A stretch of 64,000 bases of DNA from Bin87 sp034423595 (GCA_965207025.1 OZ242258.1:1116001-1180000), one strand, 5' to 3'. Positions 8,941-18,211 are shown, counted from the stretch's first letter. Made by a program: numbers and translations. Notes: a model not told the origin generated them from the letters alone.

Positions 8941-8966
8941 CGGGGGCGAACAATCATTCGCCCCCG
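8941..8966 (+). terminator. Strong GC hairpin, possible terminator
   Basis: A perfect 10-bp stem (CGGGGGCGAA with TTCGCCCCCG) and a 6-nt loop, 28 nt after the beta-subunit gene. There is no T-tract after it, so it may only attenuate or protect RNA. It resembles the hairpin at 45814-45837. Confidence 0.45.
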
Positions 8967-8989
8967 ATTGCCGGCAGTGGGCAGGTTCC

Positions 8990-9223
8990 ATGAAATTTCA
9001 TCCGTTCAACATATTCGGTAGGCTATTGGCCTCAGCAGTGGTGTTGGGAGGCTTCTACCTGCTGTGGCTCGGTTTTGTCGAAAGCAACCTGTTGAAGGTG
9101 ATACCCGGGGGCATCCTGATTCCCGTTGGGCTGTATCTGATGGTATCCTCTCGACGGCGGCAAACTCGCGAAGAGTCAGAACGCGAACGACGCCAGACAG
9201 CAACGGTGGATGATTCGGAATGA
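8990..9223 (+). CDS. Small membrane protein, unknown
   Basis: A 77-residue protein with two hydrophobic segments (LLASAVVLGGFYLLWLGF and VIPGGILIPVGLYLMV) and a charged C-terminal tail rich in Arg and Glu. No family is recognised. Its stop overlaps the start of the next gene by 4 nt (ATGA), so the two are probably co-translated. Confidence 0.5.
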   Translation: MKFHPFNIFGRLLASAVVLGGFYLLWLGFVESNLLKVIPGGILIPVGLYLMVSSRRRQTREESERERRQTATVDDSE

Positions 9224-9789
9224 TCCAATCACGGGAGGTCGCCCGCGCAATCAACTATCACCGCCAGGACGCCCTGGTGGTGTCCACGTCCGCAGCCTTG
9301 CGGGAGTGGCACCAAGTCTCAGAGCGACGCGATCTGGACGTTGACCTGTCGGATTGCATGGACCGCGCTCCCGCCGTAGGTTTGGGCCTTTCCCTAGCCC
9401 AACCGAACCGCCGCGTCCTGGTGCTGGACTGCGACGCCACGTTGCGCACAGATCTGGCGGGCCTGGCCACCATCGGCGAGGTAGCGCCGGAAAACCTGGT
9501 GCATTTCGTGCTGGAAGATGCCGAACACACCTCAACCGATGGGGTGCCCATCGTGGGGTTGGGCCGGATCGATTTTGAAGGCATGGCGCGCAGCGCCGGG
9601 TATGCTCACGCCTGCCGGTACGACAACCTGGAAGAATTGCTCATCGGGATGGAGGAGCTAATGTGCCGTCCCGGGCCTGTGTTGGTGGCGGTCAAGGTGG
9701 TTCCCGAACCGGAACCATCGCCTTTCCCGGAACGGAGCATGGCGGACGGATGGACGGAAGTTCGCGTGGGCCTGGCCGGTCGATCCTGA
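9220..9789 (+). CDS. Divergent paralogue of the ThDP decarboxylase beta subunit
   Basis: A 189-residue protein that aligns end to end with the ComE-like protein encoded at 8317. Both share VGLGxxLAQPxRxVxVxD, APxNxxHF, a GYA patch, and YDNLEEL or YDNLEDL. The cofactor motif is altered: GDG becomes CDA (residues 71-73) and NNG becomes EDA (99-101). The Asp is kept and the second Asn becomes Asp, so metal binding is not excluded, but the glycines that contact the diphosphate are gone. It may be a regulatory pseudo-subunit, an enzyme with a changed cofactor, or a decaying duplicate. The reading frame is intact and overlaps the preceding gene. Confidence 0.7.
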   Translation: MIQSREVARAINYHRQDALVVSTSAALREWHQVSERRDLDVDLSDCMDRAPAVGLGLSLAQPNRRVLVLDCDATLRTDLAGLATIGEVAPENLVHFVLEDAEHTSTDGVPIVGLGRIDFEGMARSAGYAHACRYDNLEELLIGMEELMCRPGPVLVAVKVVPEPEPSPFPERSMADGWTEVRVGLAGRS

Positions 9790-9798
9790 TAAGTCATC

Positions 9799-10179
9799 AT
9801 GCACCACTGGGCGGTAGGCGGCGACATATACATCGGGTGGCCGGATCATGGGGCTGCGGAACGGCGGTACACCATAGTTGACCTGGACCTGTTCGGCAAA
9901 GTATTTCGGGCGAGGGTTACGGACGGTCAACGCGAGGGCGGGTTCATGGTGATCTTCGACTGCCCCAACGTGGTTCTCGAGCAGTTGGCGGAGCAGGCGA
10001 CGAACGCGCTGGGATTTCGCGTGATTGTATCCAGCCTGCGCACCAGTATCGAGGGCGCCATAGTGCGCAGTTTCGATTACGAGTGGTATCCCACGCCGGA
10101 GTATGAAGAGCGGCCGCGCGCGTTGGCCACCACACTGGCCGGACTGTACAACGAAATCGCGCCCGGAGCAGCGGGTTAA
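9799..10179 (+). CDS. Hypothetical protein
   Basis: A 126-residue soluble protein (starts HHWAVGGDIYIGWPDHG, Tyr/Arg-rich in the middle). No domain is recognised. It lies 9 nt after the ThDP paralogue in the same direction. Its 3' end overlaps the convergent VWA gene by 4 nt. Confidence 0.5.
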   Translation: MHHWAVGGDIYIGWPDHGAAERRYTIVDLDLFGKVFRARVTDGQREGGFMVIFDCPNVVLEQLAEQATNALGFRVIVSSLRTSIEGAIVRSFDYEWYPTPEYEERPRALATTLAGLYNEIAPGAAG

Positions 10180-11561
10180 CCACTGCCGGGGATATTTGGA
10201 TGCCCCCAAAGGGGGTGCCGGAAGGTGGGAGCCAACGCAGGGTTCAGGTCGCTGCGGGATCTGGCGGCTGTAGTTCCGTCGTGTGAGACCGTTGGAGTGG
10301 GTTCAAGTTCCTCCGCAGGGCCGTTGGATGGGCGTCGGGAGGACGGCAGTGTACGCCGATCAGAGAGGCTGTTCAGGCGCCGGGCCAGTTCCTGGAGGCT
10401 GTGCAGGTTGTGGGCTGGCAGAAAGTCGTCAATGTAGGGCAGCGCTGCCCGCATCCCACGAGTCAAAGGTTGATAGGTTGGAGACCCGAGCAATGGGTTG
10501 AGCCAGATCAAACGGTGGCAGCTACGCTGAAGGCGCGCCATTTCACGGGAAAGCAACTCAGGGTCGCCACGATCCCAGCCGTCGGAAATCACCAAAACCA
10601 CTGCTCCGCCCCGGAGAACGCGGCGCGCCCAGTGGTAGTTGAATGTCTTGACGGCCTCGCCGATGCGGGTGCCGCCGGCCCAGTCGGGCACGGCCAGCGC
10701 TACTTGGGCCACTGCCTGATCCACGCCACGGGCGGAAAGGTGCCGCGTGATGCGGGTGAGCCGGGTGGCGAACAGGAACGCTTCCAACTGCTGGCCGCTG
10801 ACCGCCACAGTGTGAACAAAGTGCAGTAGCATCCGCGTATAGCGTTCCATGGAACCGCTGACATCGCAGATAAGGACCAACGGACGCGGTTTGGTCTTAC
10901 GACGGCGGTGGGCCAGGTTGATCATTTCTCCGCCGTGAGCCAGGCTGCGACGCATGGAACGGCGCAGATCAATGTCGCTTCCATCACCCCACGTAAGGCG
11001 GCGAGTGCGGCGTTTTCCCAAGTCCCAGGCCAGCTCCGCCATCAGGGAACGGGCAGCGGACACTTCGGCGGGTGTGAATTCGGCGAAATCGCGTTGCCGC
11101 AACACTTCGCGGGCGCTGAATGACCGTTGCAAGTCAACCACCGGCTGCCGGTCGTTGGCGTCATCAGATTCCAGATCACCCGGCGGACCGTCCGACGTGT
11201 TCTCCCGGTGTGGCAGGACGCGGGGTGTCCGGTAGCGACGTTCTTCGCCCATAGAGCGCAGGTCGCGCATACTGCGTCCATGAGCCGGCCCCCGCCAGAA
11301 TACTTGAAACGCTTCGTCGAAGAGCTCGAGGTCGCCGCGGCGGTGGACCAGAAGGGCACGGGCGGCCAGGCGAAAATCGTTCCGATTGCCGCCGATGGGT
11401 ATATATTCGGTGGCCCGCACGAGATCCAGCATGTTGGCGGAACCCACCTCAAGGCCCAAGCGGCGGAGCACCTCTCCGAACATCAGCAGGTTGGGCAGAA
11501 TCGCGCCGTCGCCCACGTCGGCGGAAGCGGTATGCATATTGATGTCAACGTTGGTGGTCAT
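10176..11561 (-). CDS. VWA domain protein, CoxE-like
   Basis: A 461-residue protein with a C-terminal von Willebrand A domain of the CoxE type. The MIDAS motif DVSGS is at 233-237, with GGTRIGEA and VISDGWDRGD further on. Such proteins work with MoxR/CoxD AAA ATPases as metal-cofactor or complex-assembly chaperones, for example in CO dehydrogenase maturation. Here the MoxR partner is encoded three genes upstream on the same strand (14669-15606) rather than adjacent. It is the last gene of the minus-strand run, with an 18-nt gap from the MFS gene. No Cox structural genes are in the window. Confidence 0.85.
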   Translation of the reverse strand: MTTNVDINMHTASADVGDGAILPNLLMFGEVLRRLGLEVGSANMLDLVRATEYIPIGGNRNDFRLAARALLVHRRGDLELFDEAFQVFWRGPAHGRSMRDLRSMGEERRYRTPRVLPHRENTSDGPPGDLESDDANDRQPVVDLQRSFSAREVLRQRDFAEFTPAEVSAARSLMAELAWDLGKRRTRRLTWGDGSDIDLRRSMRRSLAHGGEMINLAHRRRKTKPRPLVLICDVSGSMERYTRMLLHFVHTVAVSGQQLEAFLFATRLTRITRHLSARGVDQAVAQVALAVPDWAGGTRIGEAVKTFNYHWARRVLRGGAVVLVISDGWDRGDPELLSREMARLQRSCHRLIWLNPLLGSPTYQPLTRGMRAALPYIDDFLPAHNLHSLQELARRLNSLSDRRTLPSSRRPSNGPAEELEPTPTVSHDGTTAARSRSDLNPALAPTFRHPLWGHPNIPGSG

Positions 11562-11579
11562 CAGTTCAATGAAATACTA

Positions 11580-12854
11580 TCACAGCAGCCGGCCCTCAAA
11601 TCGTCGAGGCAGCGTCACCGCTGCGAGTACCGCCAATCCGGTGAAGCCTCCTACGACAAGAACACCGGTGAGCAATGAGTTGGTAACCTCTGCCAGCGCG
11701 CCAGCGAGCACGGGACCGCCGCCAAAGCCGACCGCGCCGAAGGTTTGCACGAGCCCGGCGATGACCGAGACTTCGCGCGTGCGGATGTCCCTGAACTCGA
11801 AGGGCAGTATCTCCATGGCCGGTACGAAAGCCCACGCCAGTCCCATTCCGGTAAGCGCCAGCGCTGCCAGGAATTCGTTGCCGGCCAGCAATGCTCCCAG
11901 TGTTGAAAACAGGTTGAGCGCAGCAGGCAATAAGACCATCAACCTACGGTTTGTGACGTGATTGAAAATCCAGCTGCCCAGCATTCCGCCCGGTACCAGG
12001 ACGTAGTACAGGAATCCGAACAATATGCTGCCGGCGGAGATCGTTACACCCCGCTCAGTTTCCAGTATGGTGGGCAGGAACGTCAGCACGGTCGTCCAGG
12101 ATGCTGAGAGGCAGAGCATTACCACGCCAAGAAGCCAGGCGTGGGGGTGTTTAATCAGGGCGCTGACCAGTGATGCTTCTCCCCCCTCCGGCTCTGTTCT
12201 TTCCATCCCTTCGACCTGGGCGCCGGGGTGGGCCGCGGGCGCGGATTCCTCGAGGCTCCGTGGAGCCTTCCACGTCAAGGCCGCCCAGACTACAAGGTGG
12301 CAGGCCAAAAGGGCGCCCTGCAGGAAGTACGCCAATCGCCAGCTGTTCAACAACACGATGATGATTGGACTGAAGGTCAGCGCGGCGGCCATGAAGGTTG
12401 AATGCAAGGAAAGTCCAACGGCAGTGACCGTTGAATAATGGCGCGGCGCTACCCACCAGCGCAGCAGCAAGGGACGGGCCGGCCCCATACCGGCCTGGGT
12501 CAACACCATCAGAAAACGGGACGCCAACAAGGTCCAGAAGCCTTGGGCGAGACCCTGAGTGAACAGGAACGGAGTCATGAGCGCCAGGCCGACCAGCACC
12601 CGATGATTGGGGTTGAAGCGGGCGAACAATACGCTGAAAGGCACCAAGAATACAGCGGAAGTGCCCCACGCCACCGCCTGTAACAGGCCGATTTGCAGGT
12701 AGCTCAGGCCGAGGTCCTCCTGGAGGAATGGCAGAAACAGCCCGAAGCCGAAGGACGCCAGCACCACGGTGCTGTAGTGAAGCCTATTGAGGAGGAGAAC
12801 CGACCAACCGCGGAGCGTAGTTTGGTCGGCGGTCTCGGCCGGCGTCTGGGCCAA
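11580..12854 (-). CDS. MFS transporter
   Basis: A major facilitator protein of about 424 residues with 12 hydrophobic segments. The first is around residues 15-35 (LLLNRLHYSTVVLASFGFGL). A loop rich in Glu and Pro follows TM6 and is typical of the central MFS loop. The substrate is unknown. The start is uncertain: I chose TTG at 12854, just after the stop of the FAD oxidoreductase gene. The frame stays open upstream to 12989, but that part overlaps the FAD gene and does not look like protein. The position between two oxidoreductase/VWA genes suggests uptake of their substrate. Confidence 0.75.
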   Translation of the reverse strand: MAQTPAETADQTTLRGWSVLLLNRLHYSTVVLASFGFGLFLPFLQEDLGLSYLQIGLLQAVAWGTSAVFLVPFSVLFARFNPNHRVLVGLALMTPFLFTQGLAQGFWTLLASRFLMVLTQAGMGPARPLLLRWWVAPRHYSTVTAVGLSLHSTFMAAALTFSPIIIVLLNSWRLAYFLQGALLACHLVVWAALTWKAPRSLEESAPAAHPGAQVEGMERTEPEGGEASLVSALIKHPHAWLLGVVMLCLSASWTTVLTFLPTILETERGVTISAGSILFGFLYYVLVPGGMLGSWIFNHVTNRRLMVLLPAALNLFSTLGALLAGNEFLAALALTGMGLAWAFVPAMEILPFEFRDIRTREVSVIAGLVQTFGAVGFGGGPVLAGALAEVTNSLLTGVLVVGGFTGLAVLAAVTLPRRFEGRLL

Positions 12855-12861
12855 AGCGTAG

Positions 12862-14046
12862 CTACCGGTGTCGGGCCCGTGGATGCGCCATTGTAGCGAT
12901 TTCCTCCTCGGTAAGCGTCGCGAAGCGCTCGGGGCGGTACGGCGCGAGAACTGCGTCAGCGCGGACGCTTTCGCAAATCTCCAACGCAACCAACTGGCTG
13001 ATCGCCGGGGCGAGGGTTACCCCGCTATGGGTGAGAGCGATATAGAGGTTGGGCGTCTCTGCCGCGTATCCCAGGACGGGATAACCGTCCAGTGGCATGG
13101 GACGCCATCCCACTGGTACTGGAACGGCCTCGGCGTCCGAAAGTCCGGGCAAGTAGCGCGAGGCACGGGACAGCAGATCGTTGGCGTGGGATTGGGTATC
13201 ATCCTCCGCCAGGCTTTCCTGGTCTCCCTCGCCAATCATGAAGCGGCCGTCGGCGCACTGGCGCAGGTGGATCTCACGACGTCCATCGCCCAGGGGCGGA
13301 GCGTACACCACCGGCACGTTGCGCAGCAGGGGCGGCAGCGGCGTGGTCCGGATTACAACGCCCGGACTCTTTGCTTGCGGGATGTTGACGCCGGTGATTG
13401 ACGCCAATGTTGTGGTATCAGTTCCTGCGGCCAGGACCACGGTGTCTGCCTTGAAATCACCGGAGTCGGTTTGGACGGCCATGATGTTGCCGTTCCCATC
13501 TCGGTCAAACCCCACCACTTCCGAACCGGCGATGATCGCGGATTCCAATTCGCTCAAGCGGTTGATGCAGGCGTCCACCACCATCTGTGGTTCAACCTGA
13601 CCTTCGTTTTCGCTGTATTCGGCGGCGACGACGGGGCCGATGTGCAGGGTAGGTTCCAGTTCAGTGAGTTCTTCCTTGGACACGAGGCGGCTGGGGTATC
13701 CCCAGGCTTGCAGCTGATGGACGCGGGCTATCAAATGCTCTGCCGCCGAGGGTTCGGATTCCCACGCAATCTTGCCGCCCCATCGAAGGCCAACGTCATC
13801 CCCGAGGGCGGAAGCGAAGCGAGGCCACATTTCCAGGGAACGGCGGTTGAGATTATGGTAACCGATTGGTTCCTTGGCTCCGGCGTTGATCCACGCGAAG
13901 CTGTGGCTGGACGCTCCGCTGCCGGGGTTCGATTTATCGATCAGCGTTACCTGCTGGCCACGAGATGCGATGCGCCACGCGATGGACGCGCCAACAATGC
14001 CACCGCCAATCACGACGATGCGCTGAGAATTTCGTCTAACGGTCAT
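12862..14046 (-). CDS. FAD-dependent oxidoreductase, DAO/glycine oxidase family
   Basis: A 394-residue protein with the N-terminal dinucleotide fold IVVIGGGIVGASIAWRIASRG and the second FAD signature in LIDKSNPGSGAS. The C-terminal region has PVGWRPMPLDGYPVLGY, typical of D-amino acid/sarcosine oxidase-like enzymes. It would oxidise a secondary or primary amine using FAD; the substrate is unknown. The ATG at 14046 overlaps the acidic-protein gene by 11 nt. In-frame sequence upstream of it is not coding. Confidence 0.85.
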   Translation of the reverse strand: MTVRRNSQRIVVIGGGIVGASIAWRIASRGQQVTLIDKSNPGSGASSHSFAWINAGAKEPIGYHNLNRRSLEMWPRFASALGDDVGLRWGGKIAWESEPSAAEHLIARVHQLQAWGYPSRLVSKEELTELEPTLHIGPVVAAEYSENEGQVEPQMVVDACINRLSELESAIIAGSEVVGFDRDGNGNIMAVQTDSGDFKADTVVLAAGTDTTTLASITGVNIPQAKSPGVVIRTTPLPPLLRNVPVVYAPPLGDGRREIHLRQCADGRFMIGEGDQESLAEDDTQSHANDLLSRASRYLPGLSDAEAVPVPVGWRPMPLDGYPVLGYAAETPNLYIALTHSGVTLAPAISQLVALEICESVRADAVLAPYRPERFATLTEEEIATMAHPRARHR

Positions 14047-14596
14047 TGGGGGCCCCGTCATCCAAGTCCAGGTCAAATTCGGATAAGCCGAGTTCAGCGG
14101 CCAGTTGGTTAAAGTCGATGTCATCGAGATCGACGTCCAGGTCATCCAGGTCGTCCAGTCCTTCCGGATCCAGAACGTCCACCAGCAGGTGATCGGTAAG
14201 CATCTTGATGACGGTAAGGGGTGCGGCCGCTGCCTCGAAGTCCAAATCTCCCGAAATAACATCTCTAAGGATAGGACGGCTGGCCACAAGCTGAAGCATT
14301 GCGGCTCCGACAATCGTGGCCTCTTCGGTAGCATTCTCCAATTCGAGAGTATCCAGCGCCACCATTGCCATCATGGCGTCCTCGTCGCCGTCGTCGGCCA
14401 GATCAGAAATTTCCTGAATGATCCGCTGGGGGGCGTCGGCAAAATCATGCTCATCCGGGTCGCTGGTGACGCAGGCGAAGTACAGCATCAAAAGTTCCGA
14501 CACGCTGCGGCCACCGGCAGACAGGACATCCTCGACCAGTTCGGCAGTCAGAGGTGGGAACGCGCTCAGATCCGGCGATTCAAAAAAGCGATCCAC
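14036..14596 (-). CDS. Acidic hypothetical protein
   Basis: A 186-residue, strongly acidic protein. Near the C end it has a tract of Asp-Leu repeats (LDDLDDLDVDLDDIDF, then a second similar patch). The N-terminal two-thirds look helical. I recognise no family. It sits between the MoxR ATPase and the FAD oxidoreductase gene (11-nt overlap with the latter). It could be an adaptor or client of the MoxR/VWA pair, which is inference from position only. Confidence 0.55.
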   Translation of the reverse strand: MDRFFESPDLSAFPPLTAELVEDVLSAGGRSVSELLMLYFACVTSDPDEHDFADAPQRIIQEISDLADDGDEDAMMAMVALDTLELENATEEATIVGAAMLQLVASRPILRDVISGDLDFEAAAAPLTVIKMLTDHLLVDVLDPEGLDDLDDLDVDLDDIDFNQLAAELGLSEFDLDLDDGAPNDR

Positions 14597-14668
14597 GTTG
14601 CTCTCCTTCCCCGGTGGGGCCCGTCTCTAAGCCACGCCTTCTTTGAGGTTAGGACAACTGCGCGCGCC

Positions 14669-15606
14669 CTAAGCGCGTCGCCCGCCGCGTCGCGGCCCGC
14701 GATTCTGCGAACGCTCCAGGAGAGAGCGGACCGGCTCGCCGCGGACGGCTTCGATGTCGTCCTGGTATTTGAGCATGATGCCCAGGGTATCGTCGATTAC
14801 TTCGGGTTCCAACTGCCGCATGTTCAGGGCCATCAATGCAGAAGTCCAGTCAAGAGTTTCCGAGACGCCTGGAATTTTATAGAGCTCAGTATCGCGTAAC
14901 TCCTGGATGAATGATGTCACCTGCTGGGCCAACTGCCGAGGGGCATCAGGCAGGCGGGCGGTTACGATTTGCAGTTCTTTTTGATAATCCGGGTAGTCCA
15001 CCCAGTAGTACAGGCAACGACGCTTGAGCGCGTCATGAACTTCGCGGGTGCGGTTGGACGTGATGACGACGACCGGAGGATAGGCGGCGTGGAAAGAGCC
15101 AAGCTCCGGTATGGTTATCTGATAGTCGGCAAGCAGTTCAAGGAGGAAACCCTCAAATTCCTCATCTGCGCGGTCAAGTTCGTCGATCAACAACACCGGA
15201 GCGCGGTCGCGGGATTCGTCAATCGCTTCGAGCAGGGGGCGTTTGATGAGAAATTGCGGGCTGAAGAGATCAATAGCGAAATCGGGGTCCTGGTTCTCGC
15301 TGCGCCGCGCCTCCATGAGTCGGATTTCCAGCAGCTGCCGCGTATGGTTCCACTCGTACACCGCGTGGTTGACGTCCAGTCCCTCATAGCATTGCAGGCG
15401 GATCAGGTCGGTGTGGAGTCCGGCGGCCAGCGCGCGGGCGATTTCGGTCTTGCCGACGCCGGCCTCGCCCTCCAGGAAGAGCGGGCGTTGCAACTTCAGC
15501 GCCAGAAAGATGGCGATGGCCAATCCGCGATCGGTATGTAAGCCTGGTCGCGCAGCAGGGCTTGAACATCTTCCACGGAGTCGGGCGCAGGCACGGAATC
15601 GGGCAT
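14669..15606 (-). CDS. MoxR-family AAA ATPase, CoxD-like, with an N-terminal frameshift
   Basis: An AAA+ ATPase of the MoxR/CoxD class with Walker A (GEAGVGKT), Walker B (VLLIDELDRAD) and sensor 1 (VVITSNRTRE). The N-terminal helix (DSVEDVQALLRDQAYI) and the core (DRGLAIAIFLALK) are in different frames. One base is missing between 15534 and 15535. Adding one base gives the family-typical YI-x-DRGLA junction and a 312-residue protein starting at the ATG at 15606. Without correction, the core frame is open to an ATG at 15688 with unrelated N-terminal residues. It probably acts with the VWA protein in cofactor or complex maturation. The frameshift may be a sequencing error or real. Confidence 0.75.
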
Positions 15607-15714
15607 AGGGGCCGCCGTTGGGGCAGATTGGTCGGTGTGAACGGTAGTCAACTGAAAACTCCACGGGGCGAGACACGTCACCGCCCATTGTATCCTATCG
15701 GCGGCGGTGTCCGT

Positions 15715-16353
15715 TCACGCTAACCATTCGGCCGCAAACTCGCGGACCAGCGCGCGCAAGGTTTCCCAGTGGTCGCCGAGGCTGGCGCGTTCGGAGGCGG
15801 TCAGGCGGTCGTAGGTGCGACCAAATTCCGGGAAGTACCACAGCGGAAAGACCCAGAATCCATCCCCATCGGTCGGGTCTCCGACCTGGGCGATGTCGTC
15901 GATGATGAGGCCGGTAGCGCCACTCACCTCCCACGACGCCAGGGTACGGCCATTGGAGGCGACCGCCAGGCCTTCGACAAAAGCGGCGGCGCGGTCGTAA
16001 CCGGAGTACGGCTGCATCAGCGACAGCAAGCGACGTTGGCGCTCGCCATCGTCGGCAGCGGAGCCGGCGAAACGCCGGGTATAACGGCTCTCCCAATTGG
16101 CGCCCAAGACGGGGACCAACAGGCCGCCGTCGCTGGCAATGGAGGTCATACTCGTTGCGCGCGACCATTCCTCGGCCTTGGCGCGAGCGATGGCCTGATG
16201 GGTGTCGGCGGATTCGTCCGGCGCAGCGGCAATGCCCAGTTCCGCAGGAGTTACCGGATTTACGGGAAGACCTTCCAGAAGCCACCGCAGCATCCGCTGC
16301 TTGTCGAGATTCCCGGTGGCGAGGAGGACCGGAAGGGGTTGCACGGTGGGCAT
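15715..16353 (-). CDS. Ham1/RdgB-like NTP pyrophosphatase family protein
   Basis: A 212-residue protein with the Ham1 fold pattern: LLATGNLDKQRML at the N end, ASDGGLLVPVLG in place of the usual A-D-S/D-SGL motif, WESRYTRRFAG, and GDGFWVFPLWYFPEFGRTYDRL with a late TASERASLGDHW. Canonical members hydrolyse dITP/XTP to protect DNA. This copy is divergent at several active-site segments, so it may have another substrate. The start codon overlaps the stop of the DUF6941-like gene. Confidence 0.7.
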   Translation of the reverse strand: MPTVQPLPVLLATGNLDKQRMLRWLLEGLPVNPVTPAELGIAAAPDESADTHQAIARAKAEEWSRATSMTSIASDGGLLVPVLGANWESRYTRRFAGSAADDGERQRRLLSLMQPYSGYDRAAAFVEGLAVASNGRTLASWEVSGATGLIIDDIAQVGDPTDGDGFWVFPLWYFPEFGRTYDRLTASERASLGDHWETLRALVREFAAEWLA

Positions 16354-16751
16354 CAGCCGCTGCGCAGGCCGACGTTTACGGGCAGCCGAGCCATTTCGTT
16401 GCCGTCAATCACCAGGTGGAACGCATGGGGGCCGATGGAGTTGAAGGTAACGCTGTTGACTTCCACGATGATGCGGGCCTTGGAGTCAACGATTCCCGGA
16501 CGGGTAGAGAAGGAGATGCTCTGTTCGATGGGCGCAATGGTGTCCTGGGCGTCGGGGTCAAGCAGCCTGATTCCCATGTGCTTTTCCCCAGCCTCAGCGG
16601 CGGAGTATCTGACTACGCACACGATGATAAAGCGCGGATGGGTCAATGGAATCGAAGCGCCCTGGACGGTGTCGATGCCGATGCCTAGGGCGTGCAGTTT
16701 TCCCCGGTCATCACTGGCGGAGTCGCACAGGAAAGCGAGTTCGGTGTTCAA
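16353..16751 (-). CDS. DUF6941-like protein
   Basis: A 132-residue beta-rich protein. It begins with ELAFLCDSASDDRGKLHALG, which resembles the DUF6941 family. No function is known for that family. It is translationally coupled to the Ham1-like gene and lies 15 nt after the upstream MFS gene. Confidence 0.6.
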   Translation of the reverse strand: MNTELAFLCDSASDDRGKLHALGIGIDTVQGASIPLTHPRFIIVCVVRYSAAEAGEKHMGIRLLDPDAQDTIAPIEQSISFSTRPGIVDSKARIIVEVNSVTFNSIGPHAFHLVIDGNEMARLPVNVGLRSG

Positions 16752-16766
16752 CGCAATTGGCTCCTT

Positions 16767-18173
16767 CTAGTTGCCGTCGCCGCTGGCCCCAACGTTGCCG
16801 AAGGCCACGCCGGAAGCGGCCGCCGCCGGAGGCGCAGTCATCGGCGTCAGACCCGGTGTCCTGGCCTCGGGAGGCAGTTGGTCCTCCCAATCGGGTATCA
16901 GCTCCCGCTTGGTGGTTTCCAGCGTGAGTATGATCAGCACGCCAATACCGCTGAATGCCATGGAGAGGATGAAAGCCGGTTCGTAACCGATGAACTGGAT
17001 TATTACGCCGGCGGCAACGGTGGATATACAGTGTCCCATCATTGCCCCGGAGATCTGCAACCCGTACACGGTAGCCACCGGTCCGGTGCCGAAGTATTGG
17101 CGGTTGACCACCGGGTACGCGGACATCTCGCCACCGAAACCCAAACCGAACGCCGCGCCGAACAAGTAGAACGCCCATACATCTTGAGCGAAGAACAGGA
17201 TGACCACCGACAACGCCTGAATGGCCAGGGCAGTGGCCATGATGGGCTTGCCGCCAATTTTCTCCGTAATGATGGGGACGGCGAAGCGGCCGGCGATGCT
17301 GAAAATCTGCACGATGGTCAGGATCACGGCGCCCGTGGTGAAGTCGATGCCGCGCTGAACGGCGAAGTCCACTACGAAGATGAGAACGATGCCGTGCCCG
17401 GCGCAGCCCAGGCCGTGAATCACCGGCAGGTTCCAGAAGGCTCGTGTGCGGCGCATCTGTCTCTGGAACACTCTCAGGCGAACCTTGGCAGCGTCTGGGC
17501 TGAACGTTGCGGCGGGCTGGTCGTTGGCGGTTGCCCCGTAAGCCAGCACACCTTTATCCGACGGCTGATTGCGATAGAAGGGAACGAGACCGAGGGTTAC
17601 GCCGCCACCCACCACGCCGATGATCACGAAGGTAGTGGTCCAATCGAAGGTCTCCAGAAGAACGGAATAGACCGGAGCCAGCAGGGCCGCGCCCAAACCG
17701 CCGGCGGCCCACATGAGTCCGATACCCAAGCCCAGACGGCGGCGGAACCAGGGGTTGATCGCGGCCATCAGGGGAACGATGGTGATCGACGAGGTCAGCG
17801 CCAGCAGCACGCTGTACACCAGGAAGAACTGCCACACGTGAGTGATGAATCCGATCAGAATCATGCTGCCGCCGAAGAGGATTCCGCCGGCTATGAGGAG
17901 CTTGCGAGCGCCGAGGATATCGCCCATGCGACCGCTGAATGGAGACGTGAGGGACCCCACCAGATAATATCCGGCCAGCGCCGCGCCGATAATGCCGGCA
18001 GACCAACCAAAACGTCCGCCTTCATCCAGCGGGGCCCGCAACTCGGGCACCATGATGCCCGCTGACATTGAAATGGATTGTCCGAAGATCTGGACCACAG
18101 CGAGAATGCCCAGGATGACCCAGGCATAATGAAAACGGCCCTGGGGCCGGCGAATCATGGAACTGGCGGACAT
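16767..18173 (-). CDS. MFS transporter, oxalate/formate or monocarboxylate-like
   Basis: A 468-residue MFS protein with 12 hydrophobic segments. The A-motif-like loop is SGRMGDILGARK between TM2 and TM3. The N-terminal RFHYAWVILGILAVVQ, the TM pattern and the Pro/Ala-rich C-terminal tail resemble oxalate/formate antiporter and monocarboxylate carriers. The substrate is not determinable. It heads a tight run of minus-strand genes that continues to the VWA gene. Confidence 0.8.
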   Translation of the reverse strand: MSASSMIRRPQGRFHYAWVILGILAVVQIFGQSISMSAGIMVPELRAPLDEGGRFGWSAGIIGAALAGYYLVGSLTSPFSGRMGDILGARKLLIAGGILFGGSMILIGFITHVWQFFLVYSVLLALTSSITIVPLMAAINPWFRRRLGLGIGLMWAAGGLGAALLAPVYSVLLETFDWTTTFVIIGVVGGGVTLGLVPFYRNQPSDKGVLAYGATANDQPAATFSPDAAKVRLRVFQRQMRRTRAFWNLPVIHGLGCAGHGIVLIFVVDFAVQRGIDFTTGAVILTIVQIFSIAGRFAVPIITEKIGGKPIMATALAIQALSVVILFFAQDVWAFYLFGAAFGLGFGGEMSAYPVVNRQYFGTGPVATVYGLQISGAMMGHCISTVAAGVIIQFIGYEPAFILSMAFSGIGVLIILTLETTKRELIPDWEDQLPPEARTPGLTPMTAPPAAAASGVAFGNVGASGDGN

Positions 18174-18211
18174 CTAAGGGATTGCCTCCCAATGGGTACG
18201 GCGAGAACCGT

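Noticed and set aside
16692..18065. A 457-codon open frame on the plus strand antisense to the MFS gene
   Set aside because: Its translation is rich in His, Gln, Gly and Arg without any domain, while the minus strand encodes a clear 12-TM transporter. It is a GC-rich shadow frame.
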